From positions 1 through 52,790 of the forward strand of contig DASXYT010000305.1 of NCBI GenBank assembly GCA_036502345.1: 52,790 bases of DNA, given 5' to 3'. The DNA is from DATEPR01 sp036502345. Its GTDB lineage: Bacteria; Actinomycetota; Actinomycetes; Mycobacteriales; Pseudonocardiaceae. This document shows positions 8,425-17,023 of the stretch, piece by piece; position 1 is the stretch's first letter; every line of letters starts with the position of its first letter. Under the pieces are notes generated by a model. The model searched no databases. It was not told where the DNA came from and saw only the letters and a list, made by a program, of their open reading frames with translations. Position numbers and translations under genes: made by a program.

Positions 8425-9601
8425 GCAGCACGAACGGCGTGCCCAGCAGCGCGATCCCGGCCAGTGCGATCGCCGTGCGTGGGCTGGTGAACTGGGCCAG
8501 CAGACCCCACAGCACGGTGAGCACCGCGATGCTGGTGCTGGTGCTGATCGACCAGGCCGTGAGCACCCTGGCCTGGCGGTCCGTATCGGTGTTGTTGTAC
8601 CGATAGGCGGTGAGAACGGGCGCGAAGATGCTGAGACACAGGATCAGCCCGAACTCGGTCGCCATCACGATCACCAGTCCGGCCACGCCCGGCCGGATGA
8701 ACACGAGCCCGAGCGGCCAGCAGACCCGCAGCACGCCGAACACCCGCAGCACGGTCCGTTCGCCGTAGCGGGTAGCGAGCCGCCGCGCCAGGCGGGATCC
8801 GATCAGCCCACCGATGCACGGCACCGCGAACGCCAATCCGTACTCCCAGACCGGGAACCGCAGGGTGGACAGCATCAACACCGACAGCAGCGGCTCTGTC
8901 GCCATGATCAGTCCGTTGACGAGCATGACGTTGATCCAGAACCGGCGCAGTGTGCGGTGGGTGAGGATGTAGCGCCATCCCTCGACGATGTCGCTCCACC
9001 GACTCGGTCGGACCTTCCTCGGGCCCGGCAGTTGCTCGGGCTCCCTGATCGCCGTGATGCCCAGCGCCGAGAGCAGGTAGCTCACCGCGTCGGCGACGAT
9101 GGTGGTCACCGGCCCCAACAGGCCGATGGCCGCGCCACCCAGCGGCGGTCCGATGACCGTGGCCGACCACATGGTGGACTCGAAACGGCTGGCGGCCACC
9201 AGCAGCCCCTCGGCCGGGACGATGCTCTTGAGGTAGGCGCCGCTGGCGGCCGTGAACGCGATCTTCGCCGCCGCGGTGACGACGGAGACCACCAGGAGTT
9301 GCCAGAAGGACAGCAAGCCCAGCCCGTAGGCGATCGGGATGGACGCCAATGCCAGAAAGCGGACCGCGTCCATGGCGATCATGACCGGTCGTTTGGGGCG
9401 GAACTCCATCCACGGCCCGAGCGGGACCGCGAGCAGCGCCCCGATCGCGAGCCCGACGGACGACAGCGCCGCGACCTCCGCCGAGTCGGCATGCAGGACC
9501 GTGATGGCCACGACCGAGAACGCGCCGAACCCGAGCCCGGTGCCGTAGGTGCTGACCGCGTAGGCGGCCCACAACCATCGAAACGACCGGCCGAGCCGCA
9601 T
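8330..9601 (-). CDS. MFS transporter
   Basis: A 423-residue membrane protein of the 12-helix type resembling the enterobactin-exporter/macrolide-efflux group. It begins RLGRSFRWLWAAYAVSTYGTGL and carries FRPKRPVMIAMDAVRF between helices 2 and 3 and GPPLGGAAIGLLG in helix 5. A basic, Pro/Arg-rich tail follows the last helix and is encoded in the 95-bp overlap with the DUF5655 gene, so it may be an extension. ATG 9601 is preceded on its strand by GGAAGGG. The gene diverges from the LysR gene at 9730, which probably controls it. Substrate unknown. Confidence 0.85.
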   Translation of the reverse strand: MRLGRSFRWLWAAYAVSTYGTGLGFGAFSVVAITVLHADSAEVAALSSVGLAIGALLAVPLGPWMEFRPKRPVMIAMDAVRFLALASIPIAYGLGLLSFWQLLVVSVVTAAAKIAFTAASGAYLKSIVPAEGLLVAASRFESTMWSATVIGPPLGGAAIGLLGPVTTIVADAVSYLLSALGITAIREPEQLPGPRKVRPSRWSDIVEGWRYILTHRTLRRFWINVMLVNGLIMATEPLLSVLMLSTLRFPVWEYGLAFAVPCIGGLIGSRLARRLATRYGERTVLRVFGVLRVCWPLGLVFIRPGVAGLVIVMATEFGLILCLSIFAPVLTAYRYNNTDTDRQARVLTAWSISTSTSIAVLTVLWGLLAQFTSPRTAIALAGIALLGTPFVLPRLEQRDGRPRRLGRPRRASPRTSRPTAPAR

Positions 9602-9694
9602 GTCCGCCACCCTTCCGTGGGACAACGATCTGTTGCCAGGGAGATCGAAGCGGATCGACCGATGCCTGCGCCAACAACGGATCGAGCGGCGTGT

Positions 9695-9711
9695 CACAAC
9701 TCGTTGTTGTG
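9695..9711. promoter_or_regulatory. Inverted repeat between MFS and LysR genes
   Basis: CACAAC-TCGTT-GTTGTG is a perfect inverted repeat (6-bp arms) in the divergent 128-bp promoter region. A second pairing, CCAACAACG at 9671-9679 with CGTTGTTG at 9702-9709, overlaps it. A LysR-type site would be expected exactly here, for autoregulation and control of the exporter. Confidence 0.45.
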
Positions 9712-9729
9712 GGAGTAGGTTCTGCGCTC

Positions 9730-10662
9730 GTGGACCTGGACGCGGTTCGTACCTTCGTGGCGGTTGCCGAGACCGGCCAGTTCCAGGCCGCCGCCGACGA
9801 CCTGGAGATCACCCAGCAGGGCGCGTCCCGGCGAGTGGCGAGCCTGGAACGTGAGCTCGGCGTGCAGCTCTTCGCGCGCATCCCCAGGGGCGTCCGGCTC
9901 ACCGTCGACGGGCAGACACTGCTACCCCACGCCCGCGAACTCCTCCGCGCCGCCGAGCGCGTCGCGGCGGCCGTGACGCCGGGCCGCAGGGCGCTGCGGA
10001 TCGACGTGATCAACCGCAGGATCGCACCCGCCGGCATCCTGCACGCCTTCTACCAGCAACATCCCGGCATCGAGCTGGATGTCGTCGCCCTGGTCAACGC
10101 CGACGTCACCGCAGCGCTGGCCGAGGTCGGCGCAGGCGCCCTGGACGCCACCTTCAGATCGCTGCGGGACACCGCCCGCTCGGTTCCGCGTGAACTCCGA
10201 TCGGCGCGGGTCATCGACGACCGGCATGAACTCCTGGTCGGCCCACGGCATCCGTTGGCGAAGGCCAAAGCCGTGACGCTGGCCGAACTCACCGATCACC
10301 CCATCTGGATGCCCGGCATGTCCGACCCCGAGCCGATCGGCTACTACCAGGATCTGGCGGAGACCTTCGGGCTCACTATCGACACGATCGGGCCGAGCTT
10401 CGGCGTCGAAGCACTCCTCGCCGAAATCGCTGACTCGACCCAACTGGCCACCCTGGTCGGCGAAGGCTCGCGCTACCTGTGGCCGGAAAGCTACGACCTC
10501 CGCCGCATCCCCGTGGTCGACCCGACTCCGGTCTATCCGCTGTCGGTGATCTGGCGGGCGGACAATCCGCACCCCGTCCTCGCGCAGTTCCTCGACTACC
10601 TCGACACCAGGTACCAGGCGAGCGCTGGCGACGACGTATGGACCCCGGACTGGGCTCACTGA
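9730..10662 (+). CDS. LysR-family transcriptional regulator
   Basis: A 310-residue LysR regulator. The N-terminal winged helix-turn-helix runs LDAVRTFVAVAETGQFQAAA then LEITQQGASRRVASLERELG, and the substrate-binding domain follows (LRIDVINRR onwards). GTG 9730 places the helix-turn-helix at the very N-terminus as is normal; the earlier in-frame GTG at 9691 would run through the inverted repeat at 9695. It is divergent from the MFS gene at 8330-9601, the standard LysR arrangement, so that gene is its probable target. Confidence 0.88.
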   Translation: MDLDAVRTFVAVAETGQFQAAADDLEITQQGASRRVASLERELGVQLFARIPRGVRLTVDGQTLLPHARELLRAAERVAAAVTPGRRALRIDVINRRIAPAGILHAFYQQHPGIELDVVALVNADVTAALAEVGAGALDATFRSLRDTARSVPRELRSARVIDDRHELLVGPRHPLAKAKAVTLAELTDHPIWMPGMSDPEPIGYYQDLAETFGLTIDTIGPSFGVEALLAEIADSTQLATLVGEGSRYLWPESYDLRRIPVVDPTPVYPLSVIWRADNPHPVLAQFLDYLDTRYQASAGDDVWTPDWAH

Positions 10663-10705
10663 GGCGTACGTTTGTGCTGACATTGCCGGGTTCGAGGAGG
10701 CTGGT

Positions 10706-11470
10706 GTGGGGCGGGTGGTGCCTGCGGTCGCCAGGGCGGCGGACATCCTGGACCTGTTCCTGACCGACGCCGAGACGCTGTCCATGCCCGAGATGACCGC
10801 CGCGCTCGGGCTACCGAGGGCGACCGTGCACGACCTGGTGTCCACGCTGGTCGACCGCGCCTTTCTCGCGCCGGTCGCCGCCCAACCACACCGCTACCGG
10901 CTGGGCCATCGGCTGTGCCAACTGGGCAATGCCTACGCCGAACGGCTGGACCTGCCGCGCGAAGGCGCCACGATCGCCGCCGAGGTGGCCGCCCGCTGTG
11001 CCGAGACCGTGCACGTCGGCGTGTTGGAAGGCACCGACGTCGTCTACGTGGCGAAGGTGGACAGCACGCAGTCGGTCCGGCTGGTGTCCGCGGTGGGCAG
11101 GCGACTGCCGGCGCACTGCACAGCCGTCGGCAAGATGCTGCTGGCCGGGCTGCCGACCGACGAGTTCGCCACGCTCTACCCGGCGGACACCACACTGCCG
11201 GCGATGACTCCCGCCAGCATCATGTCCACGGCCGCTCTGGCCGACGAGATCGACGAGATCCGGGCCTGTGGCTTGGCTTTCGACCACTGCGAGTCCAACC
11301 CGGACGTGGCCTGCGTCGCCGCCGGTGTGCACGACCTGACCCGTCGGATGGTGGCCGCGATGAGCATCTCGGTGCCCACCGTGCGGTGGTCGGACGACAT
11401 CGCGGCGGCCCTCGCCACCATGGTCACCGAAGGCGCTCGCAGGCTGTCCGACCAGTTGGGCGCTACGTGA
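10706..11470 (+). CDS. IclR-family transcriptional regulator
   Basis: A 254-residue IclR protein: N-terminal winged helix-turn-helix (LSMPEMTAALGLPRATVHDL, about residues 26-45) and a C-terminal effector-binding domain with VGRRLPAHCTAVGKMLLAGL and ACGLAFDHCESNPDVACVAA. Such proteins usually sense a small organic acid. GTG 10706 follows GAGGAGG, a strong ribosome-binding site. Its stop overlaps the convergent U32-like gene by 8 bases. That gene has an inverted repeat just before its start (12408-12423), a possible target. Confidence 0.88.
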   Translation: MGRVVPAVARAADILDLFLTDAETLSMPEMTAALGLPRATVHDLVSTLVDRAFLAPVAAQPHRYRLGHRLCQLGNAYAERLDLPREGATIAAEVAARCAETVHVGVLEGTDVVYVAKVDSTQSVRLVSAVGRRLPAHCTAVGKMLLAGLPTDEFATLYPADTTLPAMTPASIMSTAALADEIDEIRACGLAFDHCESNPDVACVAAGVHDLTRRMVAAMSISVPTVRWSDDIAAALATMVTEGARRLSDQLGAT

Positions 11471-12401
11471 TGACCGGCACCGCGAGGTCGGTGGCACCCG
11501 GCGGTGAGCCGACAGCGTCCGGCGCGTAGCGACGCAGCAGTTCCATCCCGATCTCGGCCCGCCGCACCCGCTCCTTGGTCAGCGCGACAGCGGTCGGCGT
11601 CAGGTGCGTGCCACTGGGATAGATGTTGGGTGCGTTGCGCAGCCCGAACTTCAGGTACACGGGTGCCGCGACCCGCACGATCTCGGCGATCTCGAAGTGC
11701 CGGACGAAGCCACCGGTGTCATCCGGCGACTCGATGTAGATGTCCAACGGCAGGTCGACGGCTGCCCGGATCGCTGCCAACTGGGCCAGCGTGAGATCGG
11801 TGGGCACGTTGTACGTGGTGGCGCCCAACTGCTCGGCGATCCGGATGGAGGCCGGGTTGGCCAGGCCCATCTGCACGCTCACCTTCAGACTCAGCCCGGC
11901 CGGCAGTTCGCCCTGCGCCCGCATCAGGCCGGCCACCTGGAGCAGGCCGATGTCGGTGACCAGCACGCCCCGGATGCCGGCCTCGGCGGTGCGCCGGATG
12001 TCCTCCAGGACGTGTACCAATTGGTCGGCGCCCTGCGCCTGGGCGCCGAGCGCGCCAAGACCGGTGGACCGGGCGGCGGCACCGGTGCTCCAACCGGCCA
12101 GTGGCCGGGCGAACAGGCTCACCTCTACTCCGCGTGCCGCCGCCGGTTCGGCCATCGCGGCGAGTTCGCTGCCGGTGAGCAGCATGCCGCCGCTGCCCTG
12201 GGAAACGCGGTGCACCAGCACTCCCCTGGCGTCCGCCTCGCTGAACACGGCGGCCAGCGCCTCCGGTCCCTCGACGCTGGGGATCTCCACCCGGTACTGG
12301 GCGCCGTCCGGGAACCGCTTCGCGCTGCTCGGCAGGTCGTGGGCGTCGCCGCCGGGCAGACCGAGCGAGCGCAGGAACTGGCGGGTCGACTCCACAGCCA
12401 C
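11463..12401 (-). CDS. TIM-barrel protein resembling the U32 peptidase family
   Basis: A 312-residue protein with a repeating beta-alpha pattern: YRVEIPSVEG, GVEVSLFARP, IRGVLVTDIGLLQVAG, LSLKVSVQMGLANPASIRIA, TYNVPTDLTLAQLAAIR and VYLKFGLRNAPNIYPSGTH. I associate this set with actinobacterial proteins annotated as peptidase U32-like. Members of that superfamily include prephenate-independent hydroxylases of tRNA and ubiquinone rather than true proteases, and the usual cluster-binding cysteines are absent here, so a protease function is doubtful. GTG 12401 is the modelled start; a second in-frame GTG lies two codons later. Confidence 0.6.
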   Translation of the reverse strand: MAVESTRQFLRSLGLPGGDAHDLPSSAKRFPDGAQYRVEIPSVEGPEALAAVFSEADARGVLVHRVSQGSGGMLLTGSELAAMAEPAAARGVEVSLFARPLAGWSTGAAARSTGLGALGAQAQGADQLVHVLEDIRRTAEAGIRGVLVTDIGLLQVAGLMRAQGELPAGLSLKVSVQMGLANPASIRIAEQLGATTYNVPTDLTLAQLAAIRAAVDLPLDIYIESPDDTGGFVRHFEIAEIVRVAAPVYLKFGLRNAPNIYPSGTHLTPTAVALTKERVRRAEIGMELLRRYAPDAVGSPPGATDLAVPVIT

Positions 12402-12407
12402 CTCGAT

Positions 12408-12423
12408 GTTCGGTATTTCGAAC
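12408..12423. promoter_or_regulatory. Inverted repeat before the U32-like gene
   Basis: GTTCG-GTATTT-CGAAC, perfect 5-bp arms, lies 7 bp upstream of the minus-strand start at 12401. The convergent neighbour is an IclR regulator, a plausible binder. Position and symmetry are the only evidence. Confidence 0.3.
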
Positions 12424-12549
12424 GCCGTACTGGATCTCGAATGGAGGCTAGAACCGGTCCGGATTTCTCGTCAAGCCCGTGCCATTGCGGACCGTTCCTG
12501 ACCGCAGTGCCGGATAGCGTGGCCCCAAGCGAAACAGAAAGGCGAGACC

Positions 12550-12921
12550 ATGGACTGGAAGCTCGAACTTGTCATCCTGCCGGTGTCCGATGTGGACCGC
12601 GCCAAGGCGTTCTACGTCGACCAGATCGGTTTCGTCGCCGACTTCGACCACACGGTGAGCGAGGAAATCCGCTTCGTACAGCTGACCCCGCCCGGCTCGG
12701 CCTGCTCCATCGCGTTCGGCAAGGGGCTCACCGAAGCCCCGCCCGGCACGGTGAAGGGCATGCAGGTCGTCATCGACGACGCGAAGGCGGCGCACGACGA
12801 ACTGGTCGAGCGGGGTGTCGAGGTCAGCGACGTGCAGGTGCTCGACTGGGGCACGTTCGTCTTCTTCAGCGACCCGGACGGCAACGCCTGGGCGCTCCAG
12901 CAGTTGCCGTCGCGGTCCTGA
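12550..12921 (+). CDS. VOC (glyoxalase) family protein
   Basis: A 123-residue single-module VOC protein with LELVILPVSDVDRAKAFYV at the N-terminus and FVFFSDPDGNAWALQQ at the C-terminus. The usual N-terminal metal His is replaced (the first strand reads LVILPV), whereas the C-terminal acidic position is changed to Ala-Trp, so it may not bind metal and could be a binding protein. ATG 12550 follows AAAGGCGAG. It is convergent with the TetR gene, and a long hairpin separates the two. No pathway is implied by its neighbours. Confidence 0.85.
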   Translation: MDWKLELVILPVSDVDRAKAFYVDQIGFVADFDHTVSEEIRFVQLTPPGSACSIAFGKGLTEAPPGTVKGMQVVIDDAKAAHDELVERGVEVSDVQVLDWGTFVFFSDPDGNAWALQQLPSRS

Positions 12922-12935
12922 CCGGACCCTGACCA

Positions 12936-12963
12936 GCCGCCCGTCTCACGTGAGGCGGGCGGC
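12936..12963. terminator. Bidirectional terminator hairpin
   Basis: Arms GCCGCCCG and CGGGCGGC enclose a second palindrome, CTCACGTGAG, making one long stem with a single T/G mismatch. It lies between the convergent VOC and TetR genes and overlaps the last codons of the TetR gene. There is no U-tract, as is common in GC-rich actinomycetes. Confidence 0.6.
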
Positions 12964-13530
12964 GCCGTGGCGCAGTCCGTCGATGAGGACGGCGACCATG
13001 CGTTTGCTGTACGTCGGTCCTTCGCCGGGCACCGGCATGCACAGCTGGGCGATGGCGTGCAGCAGGTCCATGGCGCTGATGTCGGAGCGGATCTCCCCAC
13101 TCGCCGTGGCGGCTTCGAGCAGCGAGCCGAGAGCGGGTCCCATCCGCTCCGCGAAGTAGCCGGGCAGCGCGTCGAACGCCGCATCGCCGGAGTGCAGGGC
13201 CGTGGCGAGCCCTCGTTTCGTCGCGAGGAACTCGGTGTACAGCTGTAGCCACATCGCCAGGGCCGTCCCCGGCTCGTGCGTGGCACTGAGCGCGGGGCCG
13301 GCGTCGGCGCACGCGTCGATCCCCCGCTGCAACACGGCCTTGACCAGGTCGGAGCGCTGTGGGAAGTGCCGGTACAGCGTGCCGACCCCGACGCCTGCCA
13401 GGTCGGCGATCTCCTTCGCGGGCGCGTCGACACCCGATGTGCCGAAGACCTTCTTCGCCGCCTCCAGCAACGAGTCGATGTTGCGTTGCGCGTCGGCGCG
13501 CAGCCGACGCGGCACCGTGCTCTCCGCCAC
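12946..13530 (-). CDS. TetR-family regulator
   Basis: A 194-residue TetR repressor with PAKEIADLAGVGVGTLYRHF as its helix-turn-helix (about residues 34-53) and a TetR C-terminal domain with VDGLRHGAARL-type final helix (here IDGLRHGAARL). Start GTG 13530 is supported by GGAGGAG a few bases upstream; a longer reading frame to 14424 runs through the aldo/keto reductase and is spurious. It diverges from that reductase gene, and two identical-pattern palindromes lie between them (13553-13590), so it almost certainly represses both genes. Confidence 0.9.
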   Translation of the reverse strand: MAESTVPRRLRADAQRNIDSLLEAAKKVFGTSGVDAPAKEIADLAGVGVGTLYRHFPQRSDLVKAVLQRGIDACADAGPALSATHEPGTALAMWLQLYTEFLATKRGLATALHSGDAAFDALPGYFAERMGPALGSLLEAATASGEIRSDISAMDLLHAIAQLCMPVPGEGPTYSKRMVAVLIDGLRHGAARLT

Positions 13531-13552
13531 GCCACTCCTCCACTTGCATAAC

Positions 13553-13590
13553 CGGAAAGCATTTCCGTATAGTTCCGGAAGAGCGTTCCG
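13553..13590. promoter_or_regulatory. Two TetR operators and -10 box
   Basis: Two sites share the pattern CGGAA-N5-TTCCG: CGGAAAGCATTTCCG at 13553-13567 and CGGAAGAGCGTTCCG at 13576-13590, centres 23 bp apart. Between them is TATAGT (13568-13573), a good -10 box for the rightward aldo/keto reductase gene. Binding of the divergent TetR protein would block this promoter directly. Confidence 0.75.
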
Positions 13591-13617
13591 TTTGAGTCCA
13601 AGGTACAGGAGAGTGGC

Positions 13618-14646
13618 ATGCGATATCGAACACTCGGCCGAACCGGCATCAAGGTCAGCCCCTACGCGCTCGGCGCCATGATGTTCGGCGCGGCCATCGG
13701 CAACGCCGACCACGACGACTCGATCCGGATCATCCACAAAGCGCTGGACGCCGGGATCAACTTCATCGACACGGCCGACAGGTACTCCCAAGGCGAGTCG
13801 GAGGAGGTGGTGGGCAAGGCGCTCAAGCGGCGGCGGGACACCGTCGTCCTTGCGACGAAGCTGAGTCAGCCGATGGGTGACGACCCCAACCAGCAAGGCG
13901 GGTCGCGGCGTTGGATCATGACGGCGGTCGAGAACTCGTTGCGCCGCCTGCACACCGACCACATCGACCTCTACCAGATCCACCGGCCGGACCCCGACAC
14001 CGACATCGAGGAGACGCTCTCCGCGTTCTCCGACCTGATCCACAGCGGGAAGGTCCGTGCCATCGGGTCGTCCACCATGCCGGCCTCGGACATCGTCGAA
14101 GCCCAGTGGGTGGCGGAACGGCGTGGCCTGGAACGGTTCCACACCGAGCAACCGCCGTACTCGATCCTCAGCCGAGGCATCGAACGCGAGGTGCTGCCGG
14201 TCGTCCAACGCTATGGCATGGGCACGCTGGTCTGGGGCCCGCTCGGCCAGGGCATGCTCACCGGCCGGATCCGCAAGGGCCAGCAGACCGACCTGCACCG
14301 CGCGAGCCTGTTCAAGGTGTTCAGCGACGAACGTCGGCTGGACGCCGTCGAGCAGCTTGTCCCGCTCGCCGAGGATGCCGGCCTGCCGATGACCCACCTC
14401 GCGATGGCGTTCGCCATCGCCCACCCCGGCGTGACCAGCGCACTGCTCGGGCCACGCACCATGGAGCAGCTCGACGACCTGCTCGCCGGCATCGACGTCA
14501 CGCTCACCGACGACATCCTCGACCGGATCGATGAGATCGTCCCGCCGGGCACCGATGCCGGCACGCTCGACCAGAGCTACGTGCCGCCCGCCCTGCGGAA
14601 TCTCGGCCTACGGCGGCGACCCGTCAGCGACCGAGCCGCCGCCTGA
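13618..14646 (+). CDS. Aldo/keto reductase
   Basis: A 342-residue NADPH-dependent aldo/keto reductase, a TIM-barrel enzyme reducing aldehydes and ketones. The catalytic tetrad can be placed: Asp51 (FIDTADRY), Tyr56, Lys81 (VVLATKLS) and His122 (LYQIHRPDPD). The cofactor region near the C-terminus reads SALLGPRTMEQLDDLLAG. Similar to the YajO/general-stress-39 branch; the substrate is unknown. ATG 13618 follows CAGGAGAG. Expression is probably controlled by the divergent TetR through the paired operators. Its TGA directly abuts the TCA (reverse stop) of the convergent permease gene: the six bases TGATCA hold both stops. Confidence 0.9.
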   Translation: MRYRTLGRTGIKVSPYALGAMMFGAAIGNADHDDSIRIIHKALDAGINFIDTADRYSQGESEEVVGKALKRRRDTVVLATKLSQPMGDDPNQQGGSRRWIMTAVENSLRRLHTDHIDLYQIHRPDPDTDIEETLSAFSDLIHSGKVRAIGSSTMPASDIVEAQWVAERRGLERFHTEQPPYSILSRGIEREVLPVVQRYGMGTLVWGPLGQGMLTGRIRKGQQTDLHRASLFKVFSDERRLDAVEQLVPLAEDAGLPMTHLAMAFAIAHPGVTSALLGPRTMEQLDDLLAGIDVTLTDDILDRIDEIVPPGTDAGTLDQSYVPPALRNLGLRRRPVSDRAAA

Positions 14647-16032
14647 TCAGGCCCTGGCGTTCTCGTCCATCGTCAGGGTCACGCTCCGGCCGGTCAGCTT
14701 GCGCACCACGATCACGATGACGCCGATCGCGAGCCAGATCAGGCCACCGATCTTCGCGTGGGTGTCCGCGTTGAGCAGCACGTAGCCGATGATCACGAAG
14801 CCGATCAGCGGCACCACGAGGTGCATCCCGAACGTGCGTTCCCTGCGCTTCAGCAGGAAGTACACGCCGACCGACACGTGCAGCATCAGGAACGCGAACA
14901 GCGCGCCGAAGTTGACCAGGGTGGACAGGAACTCGACCTGGCCGACGAAGAAGATGCCCAGCACCAGGCTGACCACGGCGACCAACAGCACGGCGCGTTC
15001 GGGCACCTTGCTGCGCGGGGTGATGTGCGCCAGGAACTTCGGCAGGGTGTGGTCGCGGGCCATGGAGAACAGCAGCCTTGCCGTCGCGTTCTGCGCGACG
15101 AGGCTGTTCGCCACGGCCGCGGCCAACGCCGAGGACACCGCCACGAGCACGGTCATCCAGTGCCCGGCCGCGAGCCCGGCCACCTGGTAGAACGCCTGGT
15201 TGGTGGCGTCCTCGCCGGTGAACTGGGTCTTGCCGGGCACCAGCAGCGCGGCCAGGTACGTCTGCACGATGAACAACACCGCGACCAGGCACAGCGAGAT
15301 GAGGGTCGCCCTGCCGACCACCCGTGAGCCGCCCTGCACCTCCTCGGACTGGGTGGAGATCGCGTCGAAACCGAGGAACGACAGCACAGCGACCGACAGC
15401 GCCGCGAACAACAGGCTCGGTGAGAACTCGTGCGCGTTGAACAACGGAGTGGTCGACCAGTGGGCGCCGCCGGTGCCGTTGCTGATCGCGATCACCGCGG
15501 CCACGATGAAGATCGCCAGCACGATCAGCTCACCGATCAGGAAGATCCGGTTGGCCCACGCCGTGGTCTCGATGCCGGCCAGGTTCACGCCGGTGTTGAC
15601 CACCACGAAGATGACCACCCACAGCCACTGCGGCACGCCGGGCAGCACGGTGTCCAGCGCCGCGGCGCCGGTCACGTAGAGCAGCGTCGGCACCAGCAGG
15701 TAGTCCAGCAGGATCGCCCACCCGGCCAGGAAGCCGACCCACGGCGCGATGCCCCGGCCGGCGTAGGAGTAGACGGAGCCCGCCACCGGGAACGCGCGGC
15801 TCATCTCGCGGTAGCTCAACGCGGTGAACACCATCGCGACCAGGCCGATGATGTAGGTCAGCGGCACCATGCCCTTCGAGGCGTTGAACACCACGCCGAA
15901 GATCGCGAACGGCGCGATCGGCACCATGAAGATCAGACCGTAGACCAGCAGGTCACGCAGTCGCAGCGAGCGCTTCAGCTCCTGTTGGTACCCGAATTCG
16001 GCGAGTTCTCCTGTTCCCTCTCCTGTCGTCAT
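14647..16032 (-). CDS. APC-family amino acid permease
   Basis: A 461-residue inner-membrane transporter of the amino acid-polyamine-organocation superfamily, with about 12 hydrophobic helices. Helix 1 reads DLLVYGLIFMVPIAPFAIFG and the conserved segment after helix 2 is AFPVAGSVYSYAGRGIAP; helix 6 has FLGFDAISTQSEEVQGGSR. Likely imports an amino acid or amine. ATG 16032 is preceded on its strand by AAGGAG. It lies 10 bp downstream of a prolyl-iminopeptidase-like hydrolase on the same strand, so the two form an operon in which the transporter may take up the hydrolase's product or substrate. Confidence 0.88.
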   Translation of the reverse strand: MTTGEGTGELAEFGYQQELKRSLRLRDLLVYGLIFMVPIAPFAIFGVVFNASKGMVPLTYIIGLVAMVFTALSYREMSRAFPVAGSVYSYAGRGIAPWVGFLAGWAILLDYLLVPTLLYVTGAAALDTVLPGVPQWLWVVIFVVVNTGVNLAGIETTAWANRIFLIGELIVLAIFIVAAVIAISNGTGGAHWSTTPLFNAHEFSPSLLFAALSVAVLSFLGFDAISTQSEEVQGGSRVVGRATLISLCLVAVLFIVQTYLAALLVPGKTQFTGEDATNQAFYQVAGLAAGHWMTVLVAVSSALAAAVANSLVAQNATARLLFSMARDHTLPKFLAHITPRSKVPERAVLLVAVVSLVLGIFFVGQVEFLSTLVNFGALFAFLMLHVSVGVYFLLKRRERTFGMHLVVPLIGFVIIGYVLLNADTHAKIGGLIWLAIGVIVIVVRKLTGRSVTLTMDENARA

Positions 16033-16042
16033 GTCTGGCTCC

Positions 16043-16945
16043 TTACCCGTCGAGGGACGCCAGGAAACCACCGATCACCGCATTGAAACGATCAGTTTCC
16101 TCGACGTGCGGCATGTGGCTGGATTCGGCGAACACGACCCAGCGAACGTCCGGGATGCCCTCGAAGAACGGCGCGACGGTCGCCGTCGTCGCCTCGTCGT
16201 AGCGCCCGCTGGCCAGCAGGGTCGGCACCTGGATCGAGCCGACTCTGTCCACGATGGACCAGTTCTTCAGGCTGCCGATGACGTGGAACTCGCTCGGCCC
16301 GTTCATGGTCTGGTAGACGGTGGGATCGGCGTCCATCGCGTCGAACGTGGCGGTGACCTCGGGCGGCATCGGCTGCACCCGGCACACGTGCCGCTCGTAG
16401 AACGCCTGCATCGCCTGCTGGTACTCGGTCGAGTCCGTGGTGCCGGCCGCTTCGTGTTCGCGCAGCACCGCGTCCACCTCGGGCGGCAGGCCGGCACGCA
16501 GTTCACCCGCCGCCGCCGACCACAACTCCATCGACGCCGGCGAGTCGGCGATCACCAGGCCGCACAGCCCGGCAGGCTGCCGGACGGCGTGCTCGGCGGC
16601 CAGCATGCCGCCCCAGGACTGGCCGAGCAGCGTGTAGCGGTCGGCGATGCCCAGCGCGGCCAGCAGGTTGTCCAGTTCCGCGACGAACAGTTCCGGCGTC
16701 CAGTAGTCGGCAGGCGCGTCCCGTAGGTGGGTGGACCTGCCGTTGCCCACCTGGTCGTAGTGCACGACGGCCCGGCCGGAGTCGGCGAGCGCGGTCAGCC
16801 GCAGCAGGTAGTCGTGGGTGCAGCCGGGACCGCCGTGCAGCGCGACCAGCGGTGTCAACCCGCTGGTCAGGTCACCGGTGACGCGGTACCAGGTCTCGTG
16901 GCCCTGGAACGGGATCGTGCCCTCTGCGGTCGCCTGCGGTGTCAT
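16043..16945 (-). CDS. Proline-iminopeptidase-like alpha/beta hydrolase
   Basis: A 300-residue alpha/beta hydrolase with the diagnostic HGGPG motif (residues 37-41, oxyanion hole) and nucleophile elbow GQSWGG (Ser110), plus a terminal His in SSHMPHVEE. This combination marks the S33 family of prolyl aminopeptidases, which release N-terminal residues from small peptides; some members hydrolyse amino-acid amides instead. ATG 16945 follows GAGGGAGA. Cytoplasmic, with no signal peptide. It is first in an operon with an APC permease, pointing to use of peptides or amino-acid derivatives as nutrients. Confidence 0.85.
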   Translation of the reverse strand: MTPQATAEGTIPFQGHETWYRVTGDLTSGLTPLVALHGGPGCTHDYLLRLTALADSGRAVVHYDQVGNGRSTHLRDAPADYWTPELFVAELDNLLAALGIADRYTLLGQSWGGMLAAEHAVRQPAGLCGLVIADSPASMELWSAAAGELRAGLPPEVDAVLREHEAAGTTDSTEYQQAMQAFYERHVCRVQPMPPEVTATFDAMDADPTVYQTMNGPSEFHVIGSLKNWSIVDRVGSIQVPTLLASGRYDEATTATVAPFFEGIPDVRWVVFAESSHMPHVEETDRFNAVIGGFLASLDG

Positions 16946-17023
16946 GCGCGTCTCCCTCGTCCCGGTGTCTGCCTATTTGGTATCAAAAGCGGACCTATGT
17001 CGCCACCGGATAGGGTCGGACAA

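Noticed and set aside
8228..9718. A long plus-strand frame opposite the MFS gene
   Set aside because: Composition (Arg, Gln, His, Asp-rich) is typical of antisense frames in GC-rich DNA; the minus-strand MFS reading is convincing.
8421..10037. A 538-codon minus-strand frame spanning MFS and LysR genes
   Set aside because: It is a shifted reading of the MFS gene and antisense to LysR, with no coherent domain.
13531..14424. An N-terminal extension of the TetR gene
   Set aside because: It reads antisense through the aldo/keto reductase; the GTG at 13530 has a strong ribosome-binding site.
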